NCBI RefSeq assembly: GCF_018100795.1
Contig: NZ_JAGJDY010000011.1
Location: 1 to 64,000, forward strand
Source of the DNA: Alteromonas sp. MMG017
Lineage (GTDB): Bacteria > Pseudomonadota > Gammaproteobacteria > Enterobacterales > Alteromonadaceae
DNA length: 64,000 nucleotides
Reading direction: 5' to 3'
In this document: positions 9,442 through 17,977 of the stretch, piece by piece
Layout: each line of letters opens with the position of its first letter
How positions within the stretch are numbered: position 1 is the first letter of the stretch
Program-made: the position numbers and the translations under genes
Notes under the pieces: model-generated
What the model was told of the DNA's origin: nothing
The model's database searches: none
What the model saw: only the letters and a program-made list of their open reading frames with translations

Positions 9442-9734
9442 AGCGACATTCCTAATGTATCTAGAAAGCTTTCAATGGTGGATAATTTAGCATTAAAAAA
9501 TGCATCTTTATCTTTGAAAAGTTTGCGTACTGTGTTGGTATGTAGGCCGCTCTGCATAGCTATGAGTTCTACATCTATGGAATTTGTATAAAGTGCATTT
9601 ACGCAAGTAAATGTCTCTTCAAGAGAGAGATATTTCTGACTTTCTGGTTCAGAAGCTTTGCTTAGCTGACGCAATTCATCTGATATCTGAACTAAACGCT
9701 CTGATACACGAGTTGCTCTGGTTTGATCACTCAT
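9429..9734 (-). CDS. hipB: HipB-like HTH repressor of the hipBST operon
   Basis: A 101-residue DNA-binding protein, first gene of the module. A helix-turn-helix is visible at about 62-82 (VELIAMQSGLHTNTVRKLFKD), followed by a short C-terminal helix region. The frame extends nine codons upstream, but the ATG at 9734 has AGGA a few bases ahead and starts MSDQTRAT. It probably represses its own promoter through the repeated TAGTGTTA sites upstream and boosts neutralisation of HipT by HipS. It is assigned as HipB mostly by position and the HTH; sequence identity to known HipB is not checkable here. Confidence 0.78.
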   Translation of the reverse strand: MSDQTRATRVSERLVQISDELRQLSKASEPESQKYLSLEETFTCVNALYTNSIDVELIAMQSGLHTNTVRKLFKDKDAFFNAKLSTIESFLDTLGMSLWAS

Positions 9735-9742
9735 TTTACATC

Positions 9743-9868
9743 CTAGTGTTATTTTATACACCTATATAGGCAACATATAACACTAGACTGTTACTGTAAA
9801 GCAGTGTAAACGTTATAGTGTTAAAAAGGCTCAATAAAAACCAAAAATTAACTCTATAGTGTTATTTT
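9743..9868. promoter_or_regulatory. operator repeats of the hipBST promoter
   Basis: Four copies of TAGTGTTA surround the hipB promoter. CTAGTGTTAT (9743-9752) and its exact inverse ATAACACTAG (9777-9786) form a 10-bp inverted repeat with a 24-bp spacer that encloses an AT-rich TATAAA on the minus strand. Two more copies in direct orientation lie at 9814-9823 and 9854-9865. The arrangement fits cooperative autorepression by HipB. Confidence 0.65.
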
Positions 9869-10202
9869 GCTCATATATTTATGTAGGTCAGAAAATGGTA
9901 TTGAGTAGTACTTTGCTGACTGGAATTGTAGCGAGAGAACGGAGCGTCTCCTTACTATACCAGTCTGCTTAGAGACTACAGCAGACAAGCGAATCAGTAA
10001 CTTCAAAGGTCCGCTTAACACTCATCGGTGTCATTAAGCTCTGAATGAGCCAATGTCTGTAATACGTACAGTACGGCCTGTCAGATATAATTGAGTCGGT
10101 TGCTGATATTTCGTTTTAGATCGAGATAATCCTGAGGTAATCACACCTTTGGTAATCACCCTAATTCACTTTATCTGAACAACAGCACCTGCCTGTACTG
10201 CC
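9869..10202. other. intergenic region with no recognised gene
   Basis: About 330 bp between the hip promoter region and the MFS gene end. I see no ribosome site plus open frame, and no strong terminator. A short direct repeat GGTAATCAC occurs twice near 10136-10160. Confidence 0.4.
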
Positions 10203-11615
10203 TCAGCTTACCTGTTTTTTTAGTCGCTTTTTCAAAACCGAATCGCCATCGGTTTTCGATAACAATAGGCTGTCAGTAATACTAAGCAGAGCAACAACCG
10301 CCATCATGGCCATGGCAATTTTGAAGTTGATAAGCGACGGGTCACTACTTGAGTTGCCTACCATTAGTGAAGCAACGGCGAGCATAAGCGCAGAAATGGT
10401 GATCCCCATGCCACGGTTCATTTGCATCAATATAGCCCCAAGCGTATTTGCATCGCGCATTTTATCTTTTGGCACATCCGCAAAGGCAATTGTGTTTAAC
10501 AAGGTTAAATGCATCGACCTATTCACACCGCTAACAAACAAAATAACAGCAATAATCAACGATGAGCTTTGTTGGGTAATTAACGATAGCGCTACAAATC
10601 CCAGCGAAATCATAATGCCATTTACGATAAGCACCCGCTTAAAACCAAAGGTATTCATTATCCATGTCGTCGCTGGCTTAATGGCAATATTACCTACAAA
10701 CAGCCATAGCAATAATGTTCCTGCTTCTACTGGCGAGTAACCCATACCCAACTGCAGCATAAGCGGCACCAAAAATGGCGCACTGCCTAGGGCAATACGT
10801 ACCACCGAGCCGCCATACATTGATAGTCGAAAGGTTCGATATTGCATGGCTTCAAAGGAAAACAAAGGTTTGTTTGCACGGCGAATATGAAGCACTGCAG
10901 TTAACAATAATGAAAGCCCAAACACGGTCACCCCGCCGCCCAGTAGGGTAGAGGTGTTGTGACCAGCAAATAGCTCTATACCAGCCATGAAAGAGGCGAA
11001 GCCTATACCGGTAAGCAGAAAACCTACCACATCAAACTTACCTACATTCGCGGTGAAGTTCTCAAGCAAATAAGCGGAAGCGATAAGGGCGAATATGCCT
11101 AGTGGCACATTCATAAAGAATATCCATTGCCAACTTAGGTGGGTGGCAATCCAACCGCCAAGGACAGGACCAAGAATAGGCGCACTTAATGCGGGCCACG
11201 TAATAATGGCCACGGTTTTAACCAACTTTTCTTTGGGTAAGTCTCGCAGCACCACTAAGCGACCTACGGGCACCATTAGCGCACCGCCAATACCCTGCAT
11301 AATACGAGACAAAGTAAAGCTAGTTAGGTTAGTGCTAACACCGCACAGTATCGATGCCACCACAAAAATAACAATGGCAGCCATAAACACATTACGGGCA
11401 CCGAATTTGTCGGCCACATAACCGCTTAGCGGAATAAAAAAGGTAACGGCAACAAGGTAGGCAGAAACGCCAATAGAAAGCTGGGTTGCTGGCACGCCGA
11501 AATCAGCGGCAATAACGGGAAGCGCGGTGGTGATCACCGTGGCATCCAGAATTTCCATAAACAAGGCCCCAGCAACAAGTAGGGCCGTTGCGGTATCGCG
11601 ACTAAATGATCTCAA
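10203..11615 (-). CDS. MFS multidrug transporter, DHA2 (EmrB/QacA) type
   Basis: A 470-residue inner-membrane proton-driven exporter with about 14 hydrophobic segments. The DHA2 signature LDATVITTALPVIAADFG is in helix 1, GYVADKFGARNVF is the loop 2-3 motif A, and the antiporter motif C region is PILGPVLGGW in helix 5. Drug substrates are typical of the family; none can be named here. There is no adjacent EmrA-type adaptor. Its start overlaps the 3' end of dolP by 14 bp, so it is probably translated from the dolP transcript, an accessory addition to an otherwise standard cluster. Confidence 0.88.
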   Translation of the reverse strand: MRSFSRDTATALLVAGALFMEILDATVITTALPVIAADFGVPATQLSIGVSAYLVAVTFFIPLSGYVADKFGARNVFMAAIVIFVVASILCGVSTNLTSFTLSRIMQGIGGALMVPVGRLVVLRDLPKEKLVKTVAIITWPALSAPILGPVLGGWIATHLSWQWIFFMNVPLGIFALIASAYLLENFTANVGKFDVVGFLLTGIGFASFMAGIELFAGHNTSTLLGGGVTVFGLSLLLTAVLHIRRANKPLFSFEAMQYRTFRLSMYGGSVVRIALGSAPFLVPLMLQLGMGYSPVEAGTLLLWLFVGNIAIKPATTWIMNTFGFKRVLIVNGIMISLGFVALSLITQQSSSLIIAVILFVSGVNRSMHLTLLNTIAFADVPKDKMRDANTLGAILMQMNRGMGITISALMLAVASLMVGNSSSDPSLINFKIAMAMMAVVALLSITDSLLLSKTDGDSVLKKRLKKQVS

Positions 11616-12183
11616 ATGCGCGCACTACGCGGGCTACGCCCGTTATGTTCCTTGCAATATCTACAGCAGCGTTAGCTTCCGCATTGGTTAGCCGACCCAT
11701 TAAGAACACTTCAGAGTCTTGCACTACTACACTTACCTGTAACGCTGGCACACGTTCGTCGGCCACTATTTTGGTACGGACTTTTGATGCAAGCCAAATA
11801 TCATTAGCTTGGGTACCCGCGCCAATAGGCTCACCGATGCGAATTTGATTATGAATCTTCTTTAGGTAATCGACTTCCTGCGCCCGTCTAACCGCCTCAT
11901 CAATCAACGCTTGCGTGGGGGCTTGGCCGGTAAGCAAAGCAATGCCGTTGTACATATCGACCTGAAGATTGGTTTGCTCTTTTAGCGCTTCACTTTTAGA
12001 CCACTGATAAGCCACAGCACGACCAGCGTTTTGATCGTCAAGTTGAGTGCCAACGGTGCGTCTGTCGTTTGCCACTTTCGCTGCCATTGCACCAGCGGCG
12101 CCAACGGCTACCACGCAGCCCTGTAATTGCATCACAAAAAGCAGTGATGCAAGAATAATACTTAACGTTTTAACTCGTTTCAT
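11602..12183 (-). CDS. dolP: outer-membrane lipoprotein DolP (BON domains)
   Basis: A 193-residue lipoprotein (E. coli DolP/YraP is 191). The signal peptide ends in lipobox LQGC with acylated Cys23, followed by DRRTVGTQLDDQ and two BON domains (about 45-115 and 125-190) that bind anionic phospholipid. It supports outer-membrane integrity and envelope quality control. The open frame runs further upstream into diaA, but MKRVKTLS at 12183 begins the lipoprotein signal. The order lpoA-yraN-diaA-dolP is the same as in E. coli. Confidence 0.9.
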   Translation of the reverse strand: MKRVKTLSIILASLLFVMQLQGCVVAVGAAGAMAAKVANDRRTVGTQLDDQNAGRAVAYQWSKSEALKEQTNLQVDMYNGIALLTGQAPTQALIDEAVRRAQEVDYLKKIHNQIRIGEPIGAGTQANDIWLASKVRTKIVADERVPALQVSVVVQDSEVFLMGRLTNAEANAAVDIARNITGVARVVRAFEII

Positions 12184-12196
12184 AAGTGGGTAAACG

Positions 12197-12811
<615 letters not shown>

Positions 12812-12886
12812 TCAGGATATCAAGCAATCTCAATAATGAGTGCTCTTCACGCTGTAGGAGGTAGGGCTTGAGAATTTGGCTCAGGC

Positions 12887-12980
12887 AGTACTTAGGCTTC
12901 CGTAAACACGCTGTAAACCCATCCATGGGAGCTCCGCCGCCGCATCCATGCGGCGGAGGGTTTACTACAGCCTAAGTACT
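12887..12980. repeat. nested palindromic intergenic element (REP-like)
   Basis: Three nested inverted repeats share one axis: AGTACTTAGGCT/AGCCTAAGTACT (12887-12898 and 12969-12980), GTAAACCC/GGGTTTAC (12913-12920 and 12958-12965) and CTCCGCCG/CGGCGGAG (12932-12939 and 12951-12958). The core is much richer in GC than its neighbours. It lies between diaA and yraN, which are usually close, so it looks inserted. No second copy occurs in this window. Confidence 0.75.
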
Positions 12981-13022
12981 ACCTACACCTATTCACTAGC
13001 ACACCTAACAGCTACGCGCTTT

Positions 13023-13364
13023 TTATCCGATATTTTTAAGCCACTGAAGGTCGCTTCCGTCAATGGCGATAACGTCTATGCGTAATGGGGTAGACGCGGG
13101 ATTAAGCTCATTATCTAACAAATAGAACGCAAACGCAGCCTGAATTCGTTGAAGTTTCTTCATTGTGACAAATTCGGCAGCGTGACCATACTGCGATTTT
13201 TTGCGAAACTTCACTTCTACGCAAACAATGGTGTCGCCATCTTGCATAACAATATCGAGTTCACCACGTCTAGTTCGGTAATTACGACAACGTAATGTAA
13301 GCCCTTGTTCCTCTAAGTAATCAACGGCCTTCTTTTCTGCTGCATTCCCTTGCAATACGGACAA
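13023..13364 (-). CDS. yraN: YraN family protein (UPF0102)
   Basis: A 113-residue protein with an endonuclease-like fold of unproven function. Motifs include GNAAEKKAVDYLEEQGL, RTRRGELDIVMQDGDTIVCVEVKFRKK (the Glu/Asp/Glu-X-Lys pattern of PD-(D/E)XK nucleases) and the end INVIAI-like stretch RIDVIAID. It begins a few bases after the lpoA stop, in the order lpoA-yraN-diaA-dolP seen in enterobacteria. Confidence 0.9.
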   Translation of the reverse strand: MSVLQGNAAEKKAVDYLEEQGLTLRCRNYRTRRGELDIVMQDGDTIVCVEVKFRKKSQYGHAAEFVTMKKLQRIQAAFAFYLLDNELNPASTPLRIDVIAIDGSDLQWLKNIG

Positions 13365-13370
13365 TGTAGT

Positions 13371-15338
13371 TTACTCCATTAGCATTTGCACGCGCTCGTT
13401 ACGAATAACGGCTTGAGGTAAATTTCGTTCTACTTCATTGTTTTTATTCAGCGTAAGTGTGCCGGTTAACCCGTCGAATGTTATGTACGACAGGGTATTA
13501 AGCATCCCTAATTGAGGAAGTAACTCGTAAGCATCTACACCGAAGGCGAACAGTCTATTTTGCAACGTGCTGCGATCGGGCCAGGTTTGCTTAGTTTCTT
13601 GAGCAAGTTGCTGCCATTTATGATCTGGCATCATCCAAGGCATATCGATAAAGCGTACGTTTTGTAAATCACGCCATTGGTTCTTGCCGCTGTTGTAATC
13701 CATTGAGCGAGAGGTCGCATAAACAGGCACTTGTTTTCCATCGTACGGGTTTAAACTCGCTTCAATAATGGGGTTAAGAAGCTCGGTATCTTGCGGCGAT
13801 GCGAACGCGACAATGGCATCGATGTCTCGCCTGCTACGGGGCATGTTGTAGACTTCTTCGTTCGTCATGTATTCAATTTGGTTAATGCGCTGATTACTTT
13901 GCGCTACATCTAAAGCTTGGGTGATGCCTTCTCGTAACGATTCACTATCATTAAATGTTACTGAGGTAATATTGGCCTTTCGGGCTTGCGCTTCTTGTTC
14001 GTGCAAGGTGTTCCAACGGGATTTAAACGCATCGTTCATACGCTGGTACAAGTTACTTTGTGCCGCAATAACGATAGGGGCTCTAAAACCTTTGCTATAA
14101 ATAAACTCTGCAAGCTGGTTTGCTTCATCTTCCGGCGCAAGGGCGAAATAATTAACGGCCGGTGCAGCGCTTGAAGGCATCTCAGATTCAGCGTTAACTG
14201 CTTCTGGGTCTAAAGGCTCTGAGTTTACTGAGGCTGAGCTATCTAACATTGTCGGCATTTCGTCTGGTCGGTTTAACGCTAGCATGTTCACGCCAGGTGG
14301 TAACGCTGGTATTAATTGCTCGACGGTTTCTTTTAGTAGCGGACCCACTATAAATTTAGCGTCGCCAATGGCGGCGACCATGGTTTGTGTATCGGCGTTG
14401 GTGGTATCTACAAACCGAATGGCAGGCAAGCTATTTGGGTTGCTGCTTCGTTGAAGCTGTTGGTAATAGCCCGCCATAATGCCGTCTTTCACTGCTTCAC
14501 CGGTAGCTGCAAGTCTTCCGCTTAACGGCAATAGCACGACGAGTTCGCGAATTTGAGGGGCGGTGAGTTCTTGAGCTAAGGCAACCTCTTTAGGTAAATG
14601 CTGTGCCAACATATGGCCTGCATAAACCTGTTGGTATTGCGCAATTGACTGATTCAACTGCTGCGAGTTTCGTGCGCTTTCAATGGTTAATTGACGAAGG
14701 GCAAAGAAGGGCTGCAACTTAGGGTATTCGTTTTCACTTTGCGTAAGTGCATCGGCAGGTATTTGATTCAGAAATGTCCACACCTGCGCCACTTTTTGCT
14801 CATCTTCTAGCTCGGTAGACAATACGCTATTGGCCGCCTTAGCCCACAACCCTTGCTTGGCATAAAGGTCTGCTTGTAGGGCTGCCAGTTTGGCAATAAG
14901 GGCAGGGCTAGTTTTTACGTCTTCTAACATTGCCGTAAGTTGTGCTGGCGATGAAGAAGGGTCGTTCTGGTACGCCATTGCAACATGTATGGCGTAGCTG
15001 TCTTGTAGCGAGGTAGCTACACCGTCTTGTTTCATTTCAAACAAGATTTGCTGCGCTAAAATGGTATCGCCTTGCGCGAGATAAAGACCCACTGCATCTA
15101 GCAGTAAGGTATCTCGCTTCACTTTATCCCTGGTTTGAAGCCATACTTTTTTGGCTTCCACCAGCTTGTGTTCAGGCGTAATGTGCTGCTCTACTGGTGC
15201 TGCTACTGGTTCAGTATTGATAACTTTAGGTGCCGAGGTGGGTTCAGGTGTGCTCCCGCAGCCTGCTAAATATAGCACGCTGGTGGCTGTCACCATTGCA
15301 AAGGTAATGCGCTTTGTAAAATGTCCAATGTGACCCAC
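13371..15338 (-). CDS. lpoA: penicillin-binding protein activator LpoA
   Basis: A 655-residue outer-membrane lipoprotein (E. coli LpoA 678) that reaches through the peptidoglycan to activate PBP1A. The lipobox LAGC puts the acylated Cys at residue 27. An N-terminal TPR-like helical domain (about 50-250) precedes a periplasmic-binding-protein-like domain (from LLPLSGRLAATGEAVKDG, about 285, to the C-terminus). I chose GTG at 15338 because AGGAAA lies eight bases ahead; the frame runs 19 codons further up with no signal character. It is divergent from rsmI, as in E. coli. Confidence 0.92.
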   Translation of the reverse strand: MGHIGHFTKRITFAMVTATSVLYLAGCGSTPEPTSAPKVINTEPVAAPVEQHITPEHKLVEAKKVWLQTRDKVKRDTLLLDAVGLYLAQGDTILAQQILFEMKQDGVATSLQDSYAIHVAMAYQNDPSSSPAQLTAMLEDVKTSPALIAKLAALQADLYAKQGLWAKAANSVLSTELEDEQKVAQVWTFLNQIPADALTQSENEYPKLQPFFALRQLTIESARNSQQLNQSIAQYQQVYAGHMLAQHLPKEVALAQELTAPQIRELVVLLPLSGRLAATGEAVKDGIMAGYYQQLQRSSNPNSLPAIRFVDTTNADTQTMVAAIGDAKFIVGPLLKETVEQLIPALPPGVNMLALNRPDEMPTMLDSSASVNSEPLDPEAVNAESEMPSSAAPAVNYFALAPEDEANQLAEFIYSKGFRAPIVIAAQSNLYQRMNDAFKSRWNTLHEQEAQARKANITSVTFNDSESLREGITQALDVAQSNQRINQIEYMTNEEVYNMPRSRRDIDAIVAFASPQDTELLNPIIEASLNPYDGKQVPVYATSRSMDYNSGKNQWRDLQNVRFIDMPWMMPDHKWQQLAQETKQTWPDRSTLQNRLFAFGVDAYELLPQLGMLNTLSYITFDGLTGTLTLNKNNEVERNLPQAVIRNERVQMLME

Positions 15339-15477
15339 AGTCTGTTTCCTTTCACTTCGTTTAACGGCAAGTAGCGGCAAGTTTATCCTAACCACGATGA
15401 AAATCTACGTTTGCCGACGTAAACTAGCCCAATGGCGTGGTACACTTTCTTTATTATTCGTTATTTTTATTGTTTCT

Positions 15478-16338
15478 ATGACCCATTTCGCCACCTTGTA
15501 TATCGTTCCTACACCTATCGGCAACCTTGATGATATTAGCGCCAGAGCTATCGAGGTATTAAAACAGGTTAATTGGATTGCTGCGGAAGATACACGACAC
15601 AGCTCGCGATTGTTACAGCACTTCAGTATTTCTACCCGTACCTTATCGCTGCATGATCACAATGAAGACAAACGTACCGCAATGCTAGTGCAGCGCTTGA
15701 AAGACGGCGAATCGGTGGCGTTAATCAGTGATGCGGGTACGCCGTTAATTAGCGACCCAGGTTTTGTATTTGTGAGGCGCTGTCGCGAAGAAGGTATTCC
15801 TGTTACTGCATTGCCAGGCCCATGTGCCGCTATTACCGCGTTAAGTGCTTCAGGGCTGCCAACAGACCGATTCATTTTTGAAGGTTTTTTACCGGTAAAA
15901 ACTCAAGCCAAAGACAACCAACTTGCTGAATTAAAAGAGCGCACCTGCACGAGCGTATTTTATGAAGCCCCGCGCCGTATTTTAGCCACAGTAAGAGACA
16001 TTGCCCGTGTGCTAGGAGACAGGCACATTGTGGTAGCCAAAGAGCTGAGCAAAACCTTTGAAACCTATGTGAGTGGTACTCCGGGTGATGTTATTGAATA
16101 TTTGGAAGCTGATGCCGCCCACCAAAAAGGTGAGTTCGTGGTAATGGTGTCGCCAGCCCAAGTGAATTTATCTGAAATATCGGCTGAAGCCATGTCGCTT
16201 TTAACCACGTTATGTGATCACATGCCATTGAAAAAAGCGGCAGCCGTTGTGGCCGATCACTATGACTTGAAAAAGAATGCCTTGTACCAAGCTGGGCTTG
16301 AAGCAAAAGGTGCAAAAGAAGCAGAAGAGACTGATTGA
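15478..16338 (+). CDS. rsmI: 16S rRNA (cytidine-1402-2'-O) methyltransferase RsmI
   Basis: A 286-residue SAM-dependent methyltransferase, the same length as E. coli RsmI. It 2'-O-methylates C1402 in the decoding centre. The tetrapyrrole-methylase fold shows LYIVPTPIGNLDDIS, AAEDTRHSSRLLQHF, SDAGTPLISDPGF and ALPGPCAAITALSASGLP in order. The frame is open from 15397, but the ATG at 15478 gives the normal N-terminus; it lacks a clear Shine-Dalgarno. The interval to lpoA holds the divergent promoters. Confidence 0.93.
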   Translation: MTHFATLYIVPTPIGNLDDISARAIEVLKQVNWIAAEDTRHSSRLLQHFSISTRTLSLHDHNEDKRTAMLVQRLKDGESVALISDAGTPLISDPGFVFVRRCREEGIPVTALPGPCAAITALSASGLPTDRFIFEGFLPVKTQAKDNQLAELKERTCTSVFYEAPRRILATVRDIARVLGDRHIVVAKELSKTFETYVSGTPGDVIEYLEADAAHQKGEFVVMVSPAQVNLSEISAEAMSLLTTLCDHMPLKKAAAVVADHYDLKKNALYQAGLEAKGAKEAEETD

Positions 16339-16450
16339 TCTCATACCTGGGGGTTGAGGGTACCTATCTAACAATATAGTTAATACGAGGTAGGTTTAGC
16401 GCATTTTGCACTATTGCTTATCGCGTTAAGTGTAAGGTTGGAGGATAGTT

Positions 16451-16714
16451 ATGAGTCAGCAACTCTTAAGAATTGAGATGCCGGAGGGTAAGTGGGTCGT
16501 CGATATTTTTGGTAAAGCCGGCGATTCAGGTGAGTATGATTTGATTCATCCCAAAACTCAGGTGAAGATAGCCTTAGCCGATGAAATGCATGGCTTTCGG
16601 TACAATCTAACAGGCCCTGAAGGTACCCCATTTGCCATTTATCTTGATGATACGGTTATCGCGGAAGGTACGGTAGATAAAAGCCAAAACCTTAACGGTA
16701 CTGGTATTTTATAG
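16451..16714 (+). CDS. conserved hypothetical small protein
   Basis: An 87-residue protein that I do not recognise. A strong GGAGG six bases before the ATG and a terminator just after the stop make it a real gene, probably transcribed alone. It is acidic, with no signal peptide or membrane helix, and looks like a small beta-rich domain (KWVVDIFGKAGDSGEYDLI, FAIYLDDTVIAEG). No motif points to a function. Confidence 0.7.
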   Translation: MSQQLLRIEMPEGKWVVDIFGKAGDSGEYDLIHPKTQVKIALADEMHGFRYNLTGPEGTPFAIYLDDTVIAEGTVDKSQNLNGTGIL

Positions 16715-16757
16715 AATAGGTGCTTATCAACTACGCTTTATTCAAGCGCCACAAATA

Positions 16758-16799
16758 AAAATGCCCGCTAGCGTTCAGCGCTGCGGGCATTTGTTTTTA
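16758..16799. terminator. bidirectional rho-independent terminator
   Basis: Stem ATGCCCGC/GCGGGCAT (16761-16768 and 16783-16790), extended inside by AGCG/CGCT, with TTTGTTTTT on the plus strand and TTTTTATTTG on the minus strand. It serves the 87-residue gene and nspC, which converge here. Confidence 0.85.
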
Positions 16800-16817
16800 A
16801 AAGTCGCTATCTATTGT

Positions 16818-17948
16818 TTATGACAAGCGGCCTTTAAAATCTTCGTAAGTAAACTGTCGAACGATTTCAAACTCACCGTTTTTGCGCAATATACCAATGG
16901 TGGGGTGTTCAACGCCGTTAAAAAATGACGTTTTCACCATGGTGTAGTGCATCATGTCTTCAAACTGCACTCGGTCACCCGCTTTTAATGGCGCATCGAA
17001 AGAGTAAGTATCAATGACATCGCCCGCTAAGCAGGAGTTTCCACCTAATCGGTAATCACACGCTCTCACACCGGGGAGGTCAGCATTTAAAATAGTAGGT
17101 CGATAAGGCATTTCAAGTACATCCGGCATGTGTGCGGTGGCTGAAATATCTAAAATGGCAATGTCGCCATCGTTGGTCACCACGTCCACGACTTCAGCAA
17201 TCAATGGTCCGGTTTGCCATGCAACGGCAGAACCGGGTTCCAGAATTACATCTAAATGCGGATAACGCTGTTTAAAATCGCTAAGAGTTTTGATTAGATG
17301 TTCTACATCGTAACCTTCGCGAGTCATCAAGTGGCCGCCACCTAAGTTTAGCCACTTTAACTGACCTAAGTAATCGCCAAAGCGTGCCTCTATCGCGTTA
17401 AGCGTACGTTCGGTAGCGAATGAGTCGCACTCACAAAGATTATGACAATGGAAACCGTCAATACCCGATAAATCTACGCCTTCTAATTCGCTGACACGAA
17501 GCCCTAATCGCGAACCAGGCGCTGCGGGATCGTAAAGCGGGGTATCTGCTTCTTGATGTTCTGGATTAATGCGCAAACCCAAAGATACGCCCGCAAGCGC
17601 ATCTTTGTGAGCTTGCCACTGTGACAGACTATTAAACGACAAGTGATTCACCAGCGTAGCCAGCTCTTCTATATCCGCCTTTTTATACGCAGGAGAATAG
17701 GCGTGGACTTCTTTACCCATTTCAGCGGCTAATTTGGCTTCCCACACCGAACTTGCTGTTGCACCATGTAAATAAGGCTTAATGATGTCGAAGCTCGACC
17801 ACATTGAAAACCCCTTTAAAGCCAGGATTATTCTAACGCCTGACTCATCTTGTACATGTTTCATCAACTCAAGATTTCGGATGAGTTTTTCCTCTTCAAG
17901 CACATAGCAAGGAGAAGGGATATCTGTTCGTTGCGTTAAGTCTGCCAA
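16818..17948 (-). CDS. nspC: carboxynorspermidine decarboxylase NspC
   Basis: PLP-dependent decarboxylase (376 residues) that converts carboxynorspermidine or carboxyspermidine to norspermidine or spermidine. It has an alanine-racemase-like barrel with PLP lysine in ILALKGFSMWS (Lys45), HCHNLCECDSF, the phosphate-binding GGGHLMTREGYD, EPGSAVAW and the second-subunit catalytic Cys in GGNSCLAGDVIDTY. It lies 29 bp after the carboxynorspermidine synthase gene, so the two form the aspartate-semialdehyde-dependent polyamine route. Whether the product is spermidine or norspermidine depends on the diamine supply. Confidence 0.93.
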   Translation of the reverse strand: MADLTQRTDIPSPCYVLEEEKLIRNLELMKHVQDESGVRIILALKGFSMWSSFDIIKPYLHGATASSVWEAKLAAEMGKEVHAYSPAYKKADIEELATLVNHLSFNSLSQWQAHKDALAGVSLGLRINPEHQEADTPLYDPAAPGSRLGLRVSELEGVDLSGIDGFHCHNLCECDSFATERTLNAIEARFGDYLGQLKWLNLGGGHLMTREGYDVEHLIKTLSDFKQRYPHLDVILEPGSAVAWQTGPLIAEVVDVVTNDGDIAILDISATAHMPDVLEMPYRPTILNADLPGVRACDYRLGGNSCLAGDVIDTYSFDAPLKAGDRVQFEDMMHYTMVKTSFFNGVEHPTIGILRKNGEFEIVRQFTYEDFKGRLS

Positions 17949-17977
17949 CCTTTATTTGCTCCAGTTACAGTATAATA

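Noticed and set aside
10306-10740. 144-codon plus-strand open frame opposite the MFS gene
   Set aside because: It mirrors a well-supported transporter gene and has no ribosome site or family character.
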